From the NCBI RefSeq assembly GCF_030499515.1, contig NZ_JASTWJ010000001.1, positions 1,302,001 through 1,366,000 of the forward strand: a stretch of DNA of 64,000 nucleotides, read 5' to 3'. The translations under genes were made by a program, and so were the position numbers. The DNA comes from Streptomyces sp. DT2A-34 (GTDB lineage: Bacteria > Actinomycetota > Actinomycetes > Streptomycetales > Streptomycetaceae). Positions within the stretch are counted from its first letter, which is position 1; the number at the start of each line of letters is the position of its first letter. The notes under the pieces were generated by a model. It searched no databases. It was not told the DNA's origin and saw only the letters and a program-made list of their open reading frames with translations. This document shows, piece after piece, positions 1 through 10,470 of the stretch.

Positions 1-2124
1 TGCATACGAATCGCAAGGGAGTTCGCGCAGACCGCCGAGCGGTCTCACGGCCGCTGCATGATCCTGATGGGCCCCGGCACCAACCACTGGTTCCACTCCG
101 AGACGATCTACCGCGCCTTCCTCGCGCTGCTCCAGCTCACCGGCTGCCAGGGCCGCAACGGCGGCGGCTGGGCGCACTACGCGGGCCAGGAGAAGTGCCG
201 TCCGGTGACCGGCTGGGCGACGCTCGCGGCCGCGTCGGACTGGTCGCGGCCGCCGCGCCAGATGATCGGCACGGCGTACTGGTACCTCAACACCGACCAG
301 TGGCGCTACGACCGGTTCACGGCCGACATGCTGGCCTCGCCGCTCGGCACGGGCCGGTTCCGGGGGATGGCGGGCGCGGACTGTCTGGCGCTGTCGGCGC
401 GTGCGGGGTGGATGCCGTCGTATCCGACCTTCGACCGCAATCCGCTGGAGCTGGGCGAGCTGTTCGGCGATCCGGTGGCGCGGGTGGTGGCCGAACTGCG
501 GGCGGGCTCCTTGAAGTTCGCCTGCGAGGACCCGGACGCGCCGGAGAACTGGCCGCGGGTGCTGACGCTGTGGCGGGCCAACCTGCTCGGCTCGTCGGCC
601 AAGGGGGCCGAGTACTTCACCCGGCACCTGCTGGGCACGCACTCGTCCCTCCAGGCGGAGGAGGCTGCCGAGGACGTACGGCCGCGGGAGGTGACCTGGC
701 GCGACGAGGCGCCCGCGGGCAAGCTCGATCTGCTGCTCACGCTGGACTTCCGGCAGACGTCGTCCACGCTGCTGTCGGACGTCGTCCTGCCGGCCGCGAC
801 CTGGTACGAGAAGCACGACCTGTCCAGCACGGACATGCACCCCTGCATGCACTCCATCACCCCGGCCGTGGATCCGCCGTGGCAGGCCCGCACCGACTTC
901 GACACGTTCAAGGCGCTGGCCGAGCGGCTCAGTGAGCTCGCCGTCGGCCATCTGGGGGCGCGCAAGGACCTGGTCGCGACTGCGCTCCAGCACGACACCC
1001 CGGGCGAGATCGCCCAGCCGGGCGGGGTCGTCCGGGACTGGAAGCGCGGCGCGTGCGATCCCGTACCCGGCAAGACCATGCCGAACCTGACCGTCGTCGA
1101 GCGGGACTACACGGCGATCGGCGCGAAGTTCGCCTCGCTCGGTCCGCTGGTGGAGCAGCTCGGCCTGCCGGCCAAGGGCATCACGCTGAGGGCGGACGAG
1201 GAGGTCGAGGACCTCCGGCGGCTGAACGGCGTGACCCCCGACGGCCGCCCCTTGCTCGATACGGCGGTGAAGGCGGCGAACACCGTCCTCGCCCTCTCCG
1301 GCACCACCAACGGCCGCCTCGCCACCCAGGGCTTGCGCACGCTGGAGGCCCGCACCGGGCAGGAGATGGCGCACCTGACGGCCGAGCACGAGGGCAAGCG
1401 GATCACGTACGCGGACACCCAGGCCGCGCCCGTGCCGGTGATCACCTCGCCGGAGTGGTCGGGCAGCGAGTCGGGCGGGCGCCGCTACACGGCCTTCACG
1501 CTCAACACCGAGCATCTCAAGCCCTGGCACACCCTCACCGGCCGCCAGCACTTCTTCCTGGACCACGACTGGATCCACGAGCTGGGCGAGGCACTCCCGG
1601 TCTACCGGCCACCGCTGGACATGAACAGACTCCTCGGCGAGCCGCGCCTCGGCCCGGACGGGCAACGGGAGGTGACGGTGCGTCACCTCACCCCGCACGA
1701 CAAGTGGTCCATCCACTCCGAGTACCAGGACGACCTCTTCCTGTCGGCCCTCTCCCGCGGCGGCCAGAACATCTGGATGTCCCCGCAGGACGCGGAGGCG
1801 ATCGGCGTCGTGGACAACGACTGGGTCGAGGCCGTCAACCACGACGGCGTGGTCGCCGCCCGGGCCGTCGTCTCGCACCGCATGCCGCCCGGCACGGTCT
1901 CCATGCACCACGCGCAGGAACGCACGGTGGCCGTCCCGAAGACGGAGGCCACCGGCAGGCGCGGCGGCATCCACCACTCACTCACCCGGATGGCCCTCAA
2001 GCCGTCCCATCTCATCGGCGGCTACGCCCAGTTGTCCTGGGCGTTCAACTACCTGGGCCCGACGGGCAACCAGCGCGACGAGGTGACGGTCATCCGCCGC
2101 CGCAGCCAGGAGGTCGAGTACTGA
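1..2124 (+). CDS. narG: Respiratory nitrate reductase alpha subunit NarG, 5' end outside window
   Basis: This is the C-terminal 707 residues of the Mo-bisMGD catalytic subunit, which reduces nitrate to nitrite on the cytoplasmic face of the membrane. The frame is open from base 1, so the start and the N-terminal Fe-S region lie upstream; full NarG is about 1200 residues. Family-typical blocks are visible: GTNHWFHSE near the left edge, GRNGGGWAHYAGQEK, and a C-terminal molybdopterin-binding part with HSEYQDDLFLSALSRGG. Its TGA overlaps the narH ATG (TGATG), so translation is probably coupled. It is followed by narH, narJ and narI in the standard order, which makes the assignment firm. Confidence 0.97.
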   Translation, partial: CIRIAREFAQTAERSHGRCMILMGPGTNHWFHSETIYRAFLALLQLTGCQGRNGGGWAHYAGQEKCRPVTGWATLAAASDWSRPPRQMIGTAYWYLNTDQWRYDRFTADMLASPLGTGRFRGMAGADCLALSARAGWMPSYPTFDRNPLELGELFGDPVARVVAELRAGSLKFACEDPDAPENWPRVLTLWRANLLGSSAKGAEYFTRHLLGTHSSLQAEEAAEDVRPREVTWRDEAPAGKLDLLLTLDFRQTSSTLLSDVVLPAATWYEKHDLSSTDMHPCMHSITPAVDPPWQARTDFDTFKALAERLSELAVGHLGARKDLVATALQHDTPGEIAQPGGVVRDWKRGACDPVPGKTMPNLTVVERDYTAIGAKFASLGPLVEQLGLPAKGITLRADEEVEDLRRLNGVTPDGRPLLDTAVKAANTVLALSGTTNGRLATQGLRTLEARTGQEMAHLTAEHEGKRITYADTQAAPVPVITSPEWSGSESGGRRYTAFTLNTEHLKPWHTLTGRQHFFLDHDWIHELGEALPVYRPPLDMNRLLGEPRLGPDGQREVTVRHLTPHDKWSIHSEYQDDLFLSALSRGGQNIWMSPQDAEAIGVVDNDWVEAVNHDGVVAARAVVSHRMPPGTVSMHHAQERTVAVPKTEATGRRGGIHHSLTRMALKPSHLIGGYAQLSWAFNYLGPTGNQRDEVTVIRRRSQEVEY

Positions 2125-3659
2125 TGCGTCCGATGGCCCAGATCGCGATGGTGATGAACCTCGACAAGTGCATCGGCTGCCACACCTGCTCGGTCACCTG
2201 CAAACAGGCGTGGACCAATCGGCAGGGCATGGAGTACGTCTGGTTCAACAACGTCGAGACCCGCCCCGGCCAGGGCTACCCGCGCCGCTACGAGGACCAG
2301 GAGCGCTGGCGCGGTGGCTGGGAACTGAACCGGCGCGGCGCGCTGAAACTGAAGGCGGGCGGGCGGCTGCGCAAGCTCGCCGGGATCTTCTCCGACCCCG
2401 AACTCCCGGACATCAAGGACTACTACGAGCCCTGGACGTACGACTACAAGAACCTCACCGACGCCCCGCCGGGCGGCGACGCCCCGGCATACGGTGACCT
2501 GGACCCCATGGTCGAGCGGGCACGCCGGCACGCCTCGGACAAGGTGCGGTTCGAGTTCGAGCAGACCTTCATGTTCTACCTGCCGCGCATCTGCGAGCAC
2601 TGCCTCAACCCGTCCTGCGTGGCGTCGTGCCCGTCCGGCGCGATGTACAAGCGGGCGGAGGACGGCATCGTCCTCGTCGACCAGGACCGGTGCCGGGGCT
2701 GGCGGATGTGCGTGACGGGATGCCCGTACAAGAAGGTGTACTTCAACCACCGCACCGGCAAGGCCGAGAAGTGCACGATGTGCCATCCGCGGATCGAGGT
2801 CGGTCTGCCGACGGTCTGCTCGGAGACGTGCGTGGGACGGCTGCGCTATCTCGGGGTGATCCTGTACGACGCCGACAAGGTGACGGCCGCCGCCTCGGTG
2901 CGCGGCGAACGCGACTTGTACGAGGCGCAGTTGGGTGTCTTTCTCGACCCCGAGGACACCGCGGTGCGGCGGGCGTGCGAGGACGCGGGGATCCCGGACG
3001 ACTGGCTGGAGGCCGCCCGTCGCTCCCCCGTGCACGCGCTGATCAGCAAGTACCGGGTGGCGCTTCCGCTGCATCCGGAGTACCGGACGATGCCGATGGT
3101 CTGGTACATCCCGCCGCTCTCCCCGGTGGTGGACGCGCTGTCGGAGACCGGGCACGACGGTGAGGACGCGGGCAACCTGTTCGGCGCGATCGACAGTCTG
3201 CGCATCCCGCTGGAGTACCTGGCGGAGTTGTTCACGGCCGGTGACGTCGGCCCGGTCCGGTCCTCGCTGGAGAAGCTGGCCGCGATGCGCTCCCACATGC
3301 GGGCGGTCAACCTCGGCGAGGAGCCGGATCCTTCGGTGCCGGCCGCGGTGGGCATGGGGGTCTACGAGATCGAGCAGATGTACCGGCTGCTGGCGATCGC
3401 CAAGTCCGAGGACCGGTACGTGATTCCGACGGCCGCCGTCGGGGACGCCCGGCGACTGGAGGAGTCGGCGCTCCCGGAGGGCTGCAGCCTCGACTACGAC
3501 GGCGGGCCCGGGATGGGCGGGGACGGCCCCTTCGGCCGGGACTCGGGCCGCAAGCTGCTGCCGCTGGTGCCGGTGGAGAACTTCCACCTCCTGCGCGGAC
3601 GACAGACCGCGGACGACGCGGCGCACACCACCCTCACAGCCGACACCGAGGAGGCCTGA
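2124..3659 (+). CDS. narH: Nitrate reductase beta (iron-sulfur) subunit NarH
   Basis: This 511-residue electron-transfer subunit carries electrons from NarI haem to NarG through four Fe-S clusters. The first ferredoxin-type set is C16, C19, C22 and C26 (CIGCHTCSVTC). A later block has CEHCLNPSCVASCPSG and then CRGWRMCVTGC, where tryptophan replaces a cysteine; that is the known signature of the [3Fe-4S] site in NarH. A last cysteine group (CTMCHPRIEVG, CSETC) follows. The start is fixed by the TGATG overlap with narG, and the stop overlaps the narJ ATG in the same way. Length and architecture are normal. Confidence 0.97.
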   Translation: MRPMAQIAMVMNLDKCIGCHTCSVTCKQAWTNRQGMEYVWFNNVETRPGQGYPRRYEDQERWRGGWELNRRGALKLKAGGRLRKLAGIFSDPELPDIKDYYEPWTYDYKNLTDAPPGGDAPAYGDLDPMVERARRHASDKVRFEFEQTFMFYLPRICEHCLNPSCVASCPSGAMYKRAEDGIVLVDQDRCRGWRMCVTGCPYKKVYFNHRTGKAEKCTMCHPRIEVGLPTVCSETCVGRLRYLGVILYDADKVTAAASVRGERDLYEAQLGVFLDPEDTAVRRACEDAGIPDDWLEAARRSPVHALISKYRVALPLHPEYRTMPMVWYIPPLSPVVDALSETGHDGEDAGNLFGAIDSLRIPLEYLAELFTAGDVGPVRSSLEKLAAMRSHMRAVNLGEEPDPSVPAAVGMGVYEIEQMYRLLAIAKSEDRYVIPTAAVGDARRLEESALPEGCSLDYDGGPGMGGDGPFGRDSGRKLLPLVPVENFHLLRGRQTADDAAHTTLTADTEEA

Positions 3660-4153
3660 TGCCGTCCTTCGAGGTGCTCTACCAGGCGGCCGCGCTCTGC
3701 CTGACCTACCCCGACGACGACTTCCGCGCCCGCCTGCCGCTCCTGCGCGAAGCCGCCCCGCAACTACGCGAGTTCACCGACCACGCGAGGGTCACGCCCC
3801 CGCAGGAGCTGGCCGCCCACTACGTCCAGGTCTTCGACTTCGGGAACCGCCACAGCCTGCACCTGAGCTGGTGGCGCGACGGGGACACGCGGCGGCGTGG
3901 CATGTCGCTGGTCCGCTTCAAGGACGTCTACCGCGCGCACGGGCTGGAGTGCACCGGCGAGGAGCTGCCCGACTTCCTGCCCGCGGTACTGGAGTTCACG
4001 GCCCGCACCGGCAACACCGACCTCCTGCTGGAACACCGGGACGCCCTGGAAGAGCTCCGCTCCCGGCTCACCGACTTCGGCACACCGTACGCGTCCGTCC
4101 TGGACGCCGTATGCGCCACCCTTCCGACCGCACAGACGGGGGCGCGGCCATGA
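3659..4153 (+). CDS. narJ: Nitrate reductase assembly chaperone NarJ
   Basis: A 164-residue TorD/NarJ-family chaperone that helps insert molybdenum cofactor into NarG before the complex docks to NarI. It is mostly alpha-helical, with the family-like segments AALCLTYPDDDFRARLP near the N-terminus and HYVQVFDFGNRHSLHLSWW in the middle. It is shorter than E. coli NarJ (about 236 residues), which is usual in actinobacteria. Both ends overlap neighbouring genes (TGATG with narH, ATGA with narI), so it is translated as part of the nar operon. Confidence 0.93.
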   Translation: MPSFEVLYQAAALCLTYPDDDFRARLPLLREAAPQLREFTDHARVTPPQELAAHYVQVFDFGNRHSLHLSWWRDGDTRRRGMSLVRFKDVYRAHGLECTGEELPDFLPAVLEFTARTGNTDLLLEHRDALEELRSRLTDFGTPYASVLDAVCATLPTAQTGARP

Positions 4154-4868
4154 CCACACTCCTGTGGGGCGTCCTGCCCTACGTCACGTTCGCCCTGCTC
4201 GTCGCCGGCCTCGTCTGGCGCCACCGCTACGACCGGTTCGGCCGGCCCGCACGCTCGTCCCAGGTGTACGAGTCGAAGCTCCTGAACATCGCCTCGCCCG
4301 CCTTCCACTACGGCATCCTGTTCGTGCTGGTCGGCCATGTGGTGGGTCTGTTCATCCCGGAGTCCTGGACAGACACGCTGGGCGTCAGCGAGCACACCTA
4401 CCACCTGTTCTCCCTCTACGGCGGCACGGCGGCCGGCGTGCTCACGGTCGCCGGGATCCTGTTGCTTCTATACCGCCGCCGCGCCAACGCCCCCGTCTTC
4501 CGTGCGACGACCGCCAACGACAAGCTCATGTACGTCGTCCTGCTCGCGGCGATCGTGCTGGGCATGGTCGCCGAACTGGCCCACGCTTCCGGCGACGGGT
4601 ACGACTACCGTCAGTCCATCGCACCATGGGCCCGGGGCCTGTTCGCTCTCCGGCCGGACACCGACCTGATGGCGGGTGTGCCGGTGTTGTACCAGGTGCA
4701 CGCGGTGTTCGGCATGGTGCTGATCGCGCTGGTGCCGTACACGCGGCTGGTGCACATGTTCAGTGCGCCGGTGCAGTATCTGTTCCGGCCGTATGTGGTG
4801 TACCGGGCGCGTGACCCCCGACAGCTGGGACCGCGCCCGGACAAACAGGGCGGGGAGACGAGCCGTCG

Positions 4869-4872
<4 letters not shown>
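4150..4872 (+). CDS. narI: Nitrate reductase gamma subunit, cytochrome b NarI
   Basis: A 240-residue integral membrane protein that oxidises menaquinol and passes electrons to NarH through two b haems. About five transmembrane helices are visible. Likely haem-ligand histidines lie in [12 protein letters not shown] and in the pair QVHAVFGM / TRLVHMFS. Start ATG overlaps the narJ stop. Its TAG overlaps the stop of the convergent dnaK-like gene by four bases, so there is no room for a terminator between the two operons. Confidence 0.96.
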
Positions 4873-6726
<1,854 letters not shown>

Positions 6727-6751
6727 CGCTGTCCCCTTCCGCCAGGGCGCC

Positions 6752-6792
6752 CCTTGAACTCCAGCACAAAACTTGAGTGGGTTCTTGTCAAT
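6752..6792 (-). promoter_or_regulatory. Possible dnaK promoter with a degenerate HspR (HAIR-like) operator
   Basis: Upstream of the dnaK-like start, the minus strand has a TTGACA -35-like box (6786-6791) directly followed by ACTCAAG (6772-6778). The known HspR operator is CTTGAGT-N7-ACTCAAG. Here one half is perfect, and the other, seven bases away, matches only at TCAA. A further half-site like GTTCAAG lies at 6752-6758. The -10 region is poor. The call rests on position plus one perfect half-site. Confidence 0.4.
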
Positions 6793-6895
6793 GGGACGGG
6801 TGACCGGGGGGACGGGTACCAAACGGGAACTGAGCGCCCGCTCAGTCTCTGCGCGGGGGATCCTTGGGGGGCAGGCCCGCAGGGCCGCCCCCCAA

Positions 6896-6941
6896 GGGGC
6901 GCGGGGCTGTATCGATATGCGGCTCCGCCGCGTGGGCGCGA
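6896..6941. repeat. Dispersed 46-bp GC-rich repeat, family A, copy 1
   Basis: A 46-bp element that includes GGGGCTGTATCGAT and the hairpin GCGGC-TCC-GCCGC. A near-identical inverted copy (one or two mismatches) lies at 14763-14808. It sits in the 275-bp gap between the dnaK-like and OsmC genes, next to another GC-rich inverted repeat (a GGGGGG-type arm near 6865 and its complement near 6890). The gap otherwise holds only the dnaK promoter region. Elements like this are common between Streptomyces genes and probably end transcription. Confidence 0.75.
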
Positions 6942-7001
6942 CAAGCCCCCACGGCGCCGCAGACGCCACACAGCCGCCGCGGCACCCCCGTAGGCGACCC
7001 G

Positions 7002-7430
7002 CTACGCCAACTTCGCCGACAGCGTGATCGGCACCGCCTTCAGCGCCTGGCTGACCGGGCAGTTGACCTTGGCGTCCTCGGCCCTGGCCTGGAAGTCCTC
7101 CTCGGAGATGCCCGGAATCGTGGCCTCGACGGTGATGTGGATTCCGGTGATCCCTTCCCCGGGCTGGAAGGTCACGTCGGCGGAGGTGACCAGCTTGGTC
7201 GGCGGGGTGCCGGCCTTGTCGAGGATGTTCGAGAAGGCCATGGAGTAGCAGCTGGAGTGGGCGGCGGCGATCAGCTCCTCCGGGCTGGTCTTGCCGTTCG
7301 CGTCCTCGGCGCGCGACGCCCACGTCACCGGCTGCTCGGCGATGCTGCCGGAGGAGTCGAAGGAGACGACGCCGTTGCCCTTGAACAGGTTGCCTTCCCA
7401 CACGGTGTGTGCGGAGCGCGTGGTTGCCAC
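7002..7430 (-). CDS. OsmC/Ohr-family peroxiredoxin-like protein
   Basis: A 142-residue thiol peroxidase-type protein expected to reduce organic or fatty-acid hydroperoxides. The two family cysteines are present as C61 ([12 protein letters not shown]) and C124 ([10 protein letters not shown]). The N-terminus ([10 protein letters not shown]) is closest to the OsmC subgroup rather than Ohr. I chose the GTG at 7430 because AAGGG lies seven bases upstream and the protein then begins at the usual point. It stands alone with its own upstream gap, in keeping with stress-inducible expression. Confidence 0.92.
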   Translation of the reverse strand: MATTRSAHTVWEGNLFKGNGVVSFDSSGSIAEQPVTWASRAEDANGKTSPEELIAAAHSSCYSMAFSNILDKAGTPPTKLVTSADVTFQPGEGITGIHITVEATIPGISEEDFQARAEDAKVNCPVSQALKAVPITLSAKLA

Positions 7431-7504
7431 GATGAATCCCTTCACATGCTTACGGGGAGGTCCCGGGTACGGGTTCCGTGTCCCCCATCCGATCACACTC
7501 GGGC

Positions 7505-9322
7505 TCACTGCACCCGGAAGACCGGCCCACGCGGGGTGAACGGCAGGCGACGACCCTGGGGGATCAGGTACGCGTGCTCGCGCCGCACCCGCAACACGTC
7601 GCACCAGCCGTCCGTGATGACCAGGACGGGCGCGCCCGGCGGGAAGTCGTCCGCGCGCTGCAGCAGGTCGATCCCGGGCTGCAGGACCGTACCGCCCCGG
7701 CCGTGCACCCGTACCCGCCCGGCGATCTCCGTCACCGGCACATACCCGGCGTCGTACGGGGCCGCGTCGCAGAACACCACCCGCGCCGCCGGTACGTCCC
7801 GGGCCGCCGCGTAGGAGGCGATGGCGCCCAGCGCCTTGCCGAGCAGGACGGCTCCCATGGAGCCGGAGGTGTCCAGGACCACGCCGAAGGTGCAGCGGGC
7901 GATCTCCTCGGGCGGGAACCAGCGGCCCGCGCGCGGGATGTCGGGCGTCGACGACTGGCGGCGCGAGGGACGGGCGTACGACCGCACCGGCTCGGGGCGC
8001 GGCACGAACTCGTCGAACCAGCGGGCCAGTCGGGCGTCCCAGGGCAGCGGCGGATGGCTCAGCGCGCGGATCTCCTGGACCAGGCCGCCGGGCAGGAAGC
8101 CGCGCTCCTGCTGCTGGTGCAGGTCCAGGCCGTGCGAGAGGCCCCGGCGGTAGAACTCGTCGAGGTCGCAAGTGTCGCCGGGCGGGCCGAGCGGGGCGCC
8201 CAGGACATCGCCGACGCCCTTGCCGCGCAGGGTGGCCAGGCGGCGCATCCGGCGCAGGTCGCCGACGATCCGGTCGTACACCTCCTCGGCGGACAGGCCG
8301 GTGAACCGGGCGTCGTACAGCAGCCCTTGGGGCATCTCGCCGATCTGCATCTCGCGCAGCCAGCCGTTGATGACGTAGTCGCAGGCGACGTTGAACAGGT
8401 ACGGGTCGCGGGCGCCGCAGCGGTCGCCGTGGCGCAGGGCGGCGTGCAGCATCTCGTGGGCGAGGATGAACCGCCATTCCTCGTCCCCGAAGGTCCGCAG
8501 CGGGTTGATGTAGATCTCGCCGGCCTCGGCGTTGACGGCGGCGACGGAGATGCCGTGGGCGCGGGCGAGTTCGGCGTCGGCGACCAGCTTGATGCCGGCC
8601 GCGATGCCGCCGAGCAGCGGGTAGGAGGTGATGAACCACTCCAGCGCCCACTGCCAGGGCCGCTTCTTGACCGGCTCGCCGTCCATGGAGTCGCGGCGTC
8701 CGCCCGCCATGTCCATCGCGGTGGAGACGGTGCGGGTCAGGGCGGTGGCGAAGGCCAGCTGGTGGTCCGGAGGCTGACCGAACCAGCTCTGCCACTCCAC
8801 CAGCAGCTGGTCGGTTTCCGAGCCGGCCGTGCCGCAGCGCTCGTACGCGGCCGGGATGCCGCCCTGCCGCCACCCCGCCGCGAGCTGCTCCTCGTCGCCG
8901 TCCGGGTACGACAGGGGCAGGTGGTCCGGGGTCTGCCCGATGGGGAAGTTGAGCAGGAAGCGGTTGACGACGACGCAGCCGGCGGTGACGGCGCAGCGGT
9001 CGGGCTGCACGGGCACGCCCTTCGCGGCGGGGACGTGTCCGAAGCCGAGGTGCAGGACGGCGTGGGCGATGGCCCAGGCCCAGGCGGCGGGTTCGGCGAG
9101 CCGGTCGGCGCGGACGTGCAGCGTGCCGTCGGAGTCGACGCGGACGAGGCCCTCGCGGGGCGCCTGTACGCACTCCTCGGCGCGGCACAGGGTGAACTCG
9201 ACCGTCGACAGCGCCGGGTTGGCTCGCACCAGGCTCAGCCCCTGTGCGAGGGCCTGCTCCGCGCGCTCCCGCTTCTTGTCCTGCTTGCCGCCCTTGTGCC
9301 CCTTGCCGCCGGTGCGGCTCAT
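7505..9322 (-). CDS. DUF2201-type metallopeptidase-like protein with C-terminal VWA-like domain
   Basis: A 605-residue protein. The N-terminus is Lys/Gly rich. The central part has a zincin-type HEMLH at residues 289-293 and the C-terminal part a VWA-like metal site DTSGS at 484-488. These match DUF2201-family proteins, which pair with MoxR-type AAA ATPases. The gene overlaps the ATPase gene by four bases (ATGA), so the two are coupled and likely form one complex. No signal peptide or membrane segment is seen, so it should be cytoplasmic. The substrate is unknown; proteolysis is possible but unproven for the family. Confidence 0.85.
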   Translation of the reverse strand: MSRTGGKGHKGGKQDKKRERAEQALAQGLSLVRANPALSTVEFTLCRAEECVQAPREGLVRVDSDGTLHVRADRLAEPAAWAWAIAHAVLHLGFGHVPAAKGVPVQPDRCAVTAGCVVVNRFLLNFPIGQTPDHLPLSYPDGDEEQLAAGWRQGGIPAAYERCGTAGSETDQLLVEWQSWFGQPPDHQLAFATALTRTVSTAMDMAGGRRDSMDGEPVKKRPWQWALEWFITSYPLLGGIAAGIKLVADAELARAHGISVAAVNAEAGEIYINPLRTFGDEEWRFILAHEMLHAALRHGDRCGARDPYLFNVACDYVINGWLREMQIGEMPQGLLYDARFTGLSAEEVYDRIVGDLRRMRRLATLRGKGVGDVLGAPLGPPGDTCDLDEFYRRGLSHGLDLHQQQERGFLPGGLVQEIRALSHPPLPWDARLARWFDEFVPRPEPVRSYARPSRRQSSTPDIPRAGRWFPPEEIARCTFGVVLDTSGSMGAVLLGKALGAIASYAAARDVPAARVVFCDAAPYDAGYVPVTEIAGRVRVHGRGGTVLQPGIDLLQRADDFPPGAPVLVITDGWCDVLRVRREHAYLIPQGRRLPFTPRGPVFRVQ

Positions 9323-10380
9323 CGCCGCGCCTCCACCAGCCGCGGCATGTCCCGCGCCGCCTCGACCAGGAACCAGGCGGGCAGGACGGGGTTGCCGTCG
9401 GCGTCGGAGGCGATGACGCTCTGGGCGACCTCGACGGAGATCTCCGCGAGCTGCACCAGCAGCGACTTGGCGCGGTACGCGGTCTGCCGGCCGCTCGCCG
9501 ACATGTGCTCCTTGCTGACGGGCAGCTCCTTGACGAGGCGCCCGCGGAAGGACTCGGCGAGGTAGTACAGCAGGTCGCGGTCCTCCATACGGTGCGGCCA
9601 GCGGGCGTCGCCCTTGATGATCGCCTCGATGCCGAACTGGCTGCGCACGATCTTGACGTAGCCGCAGAACGCGGTGGCGTGCACGGGCGTCAGCGTGCCG
9701 TGCGCGAGCAGCTTCAGCGTCGCCTCGTCGAGGCCCTGGCCGAAGGAGTGCAGGGCGTCGGAGAGCATGTGCCAGGAGCGGGGCGTGGAGAACGGCTCCT
9801 CGGTCTTCGGCGGCTTGGACCACAGGTGGTCGGGCCGGTCGGTGAGGTGGTCCAGGATCCACGGATGGATGCCGTTGTTCGCGGCCCAGGCCAGCCAGTC
9901 CTTGGCGGAGGCCTGAAGGTGGACGTGGGTCAGGCGGTTGACCAGCGCGGAGGCGATGGGGCGGGCCAGGGCGTTGTCCGTCGCCCGGTTGCCGGCGCCG
10001 ATCACGATGGAGCCCTTGGGCAGCTCGTAGTTGCCGATACGGCGGTCCAGGATCAGCGAGTAGAACGCCTTCTGCACATCCGGGGTGGCCGCGTTGAGCT
10101 CGTCCAGGAACAGGCAGTACGGCTCGTCGCGGGCGATCGCCTCCGGCGGGCAGAACACCGACCGCCCGTCCCGGATCTGCGGCACGCCGATCAGGTCCTC
10201 CGGCGCGAGCTGGGTGCCGAGCAGACTCACGCACTCCAGCCCCAGCGACTCGGCGAAATCCCTGACGAGGGAAGACTTTCCGATGCCGGGGGCGCCCCAG
10301 AGGAAGACCGGCCGCACGGTGGCGAGGCCGAGGAGGAGTTCGGGGATTCGGGCGGGCGTGACGGTGACGGCTGCCTGCAA
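9319..10380 (-). CDS. MoxR-type AAA+ ATPase
   Basis: A 353-residue AAA+ ATPase with Walker A GAPGIGKSS near residue 30, Walker B-type LFLDELNAA near residue 90 and a sensor segment IVIGAGNRATDN. It resembles MoxR-branch ATPases that remodel partners carrying VWA domains, and the downstream coupled gene encodes exactly such a protein. Start ATG at 10380. A 90-bp gap separates it from the phosphatase-like gene upstream on the same strand, so it may have its own promoter. The client process cannot be read from the sequence. Confidence 0.9.
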   Translation of the reverse strand: MQAAVTVTPARIPELLLGLATVRPVFLWGAPGIGKSSLVRDFAESLGLECVSLLGTQLAPEDLIGVPQIRDGRSVFCPPEAIARDEPYCLFLDELNAATPDVQKAFYSLILDRRIGNYELPKGSIVIGAGNRATDNALARPIASALVNRLTHVHLQASAKDWLAWAANNGIHPWILDHLTDRPDHLWSKPPKTEEPFSTPRSWHMLSDALHSFGQGLDEATLKLLAHGTLTPVHATAFCGYVKIVRSQFGIEAIIKGDARWPHRMEDRDLLYYLAESFRGRLVKELPVSKEHMSASGRQTAYRAKSLLVQLAEISVEVAQSVIASDADGNPVLPAWFLVEAARDMPRLVEARR

Positions 10381-10470
10381 CGCAGGGTGCTCCTTGGGGT
10401 GTGTTCGAGAGGTTTGCGACTTTGCGACTCGAACAGTGTGGGCCTGCGGCCGCTCGGACGCAGCCGATTT

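Noticed and set aside
2124..3659. Fusion protein starting at 1053 and running through narH
   Set aside because: The upstream part is an out-of-frame Arg/Pro-rich shadow of narG; NarH begins naturally at 2124 with overlap of the narG stop.
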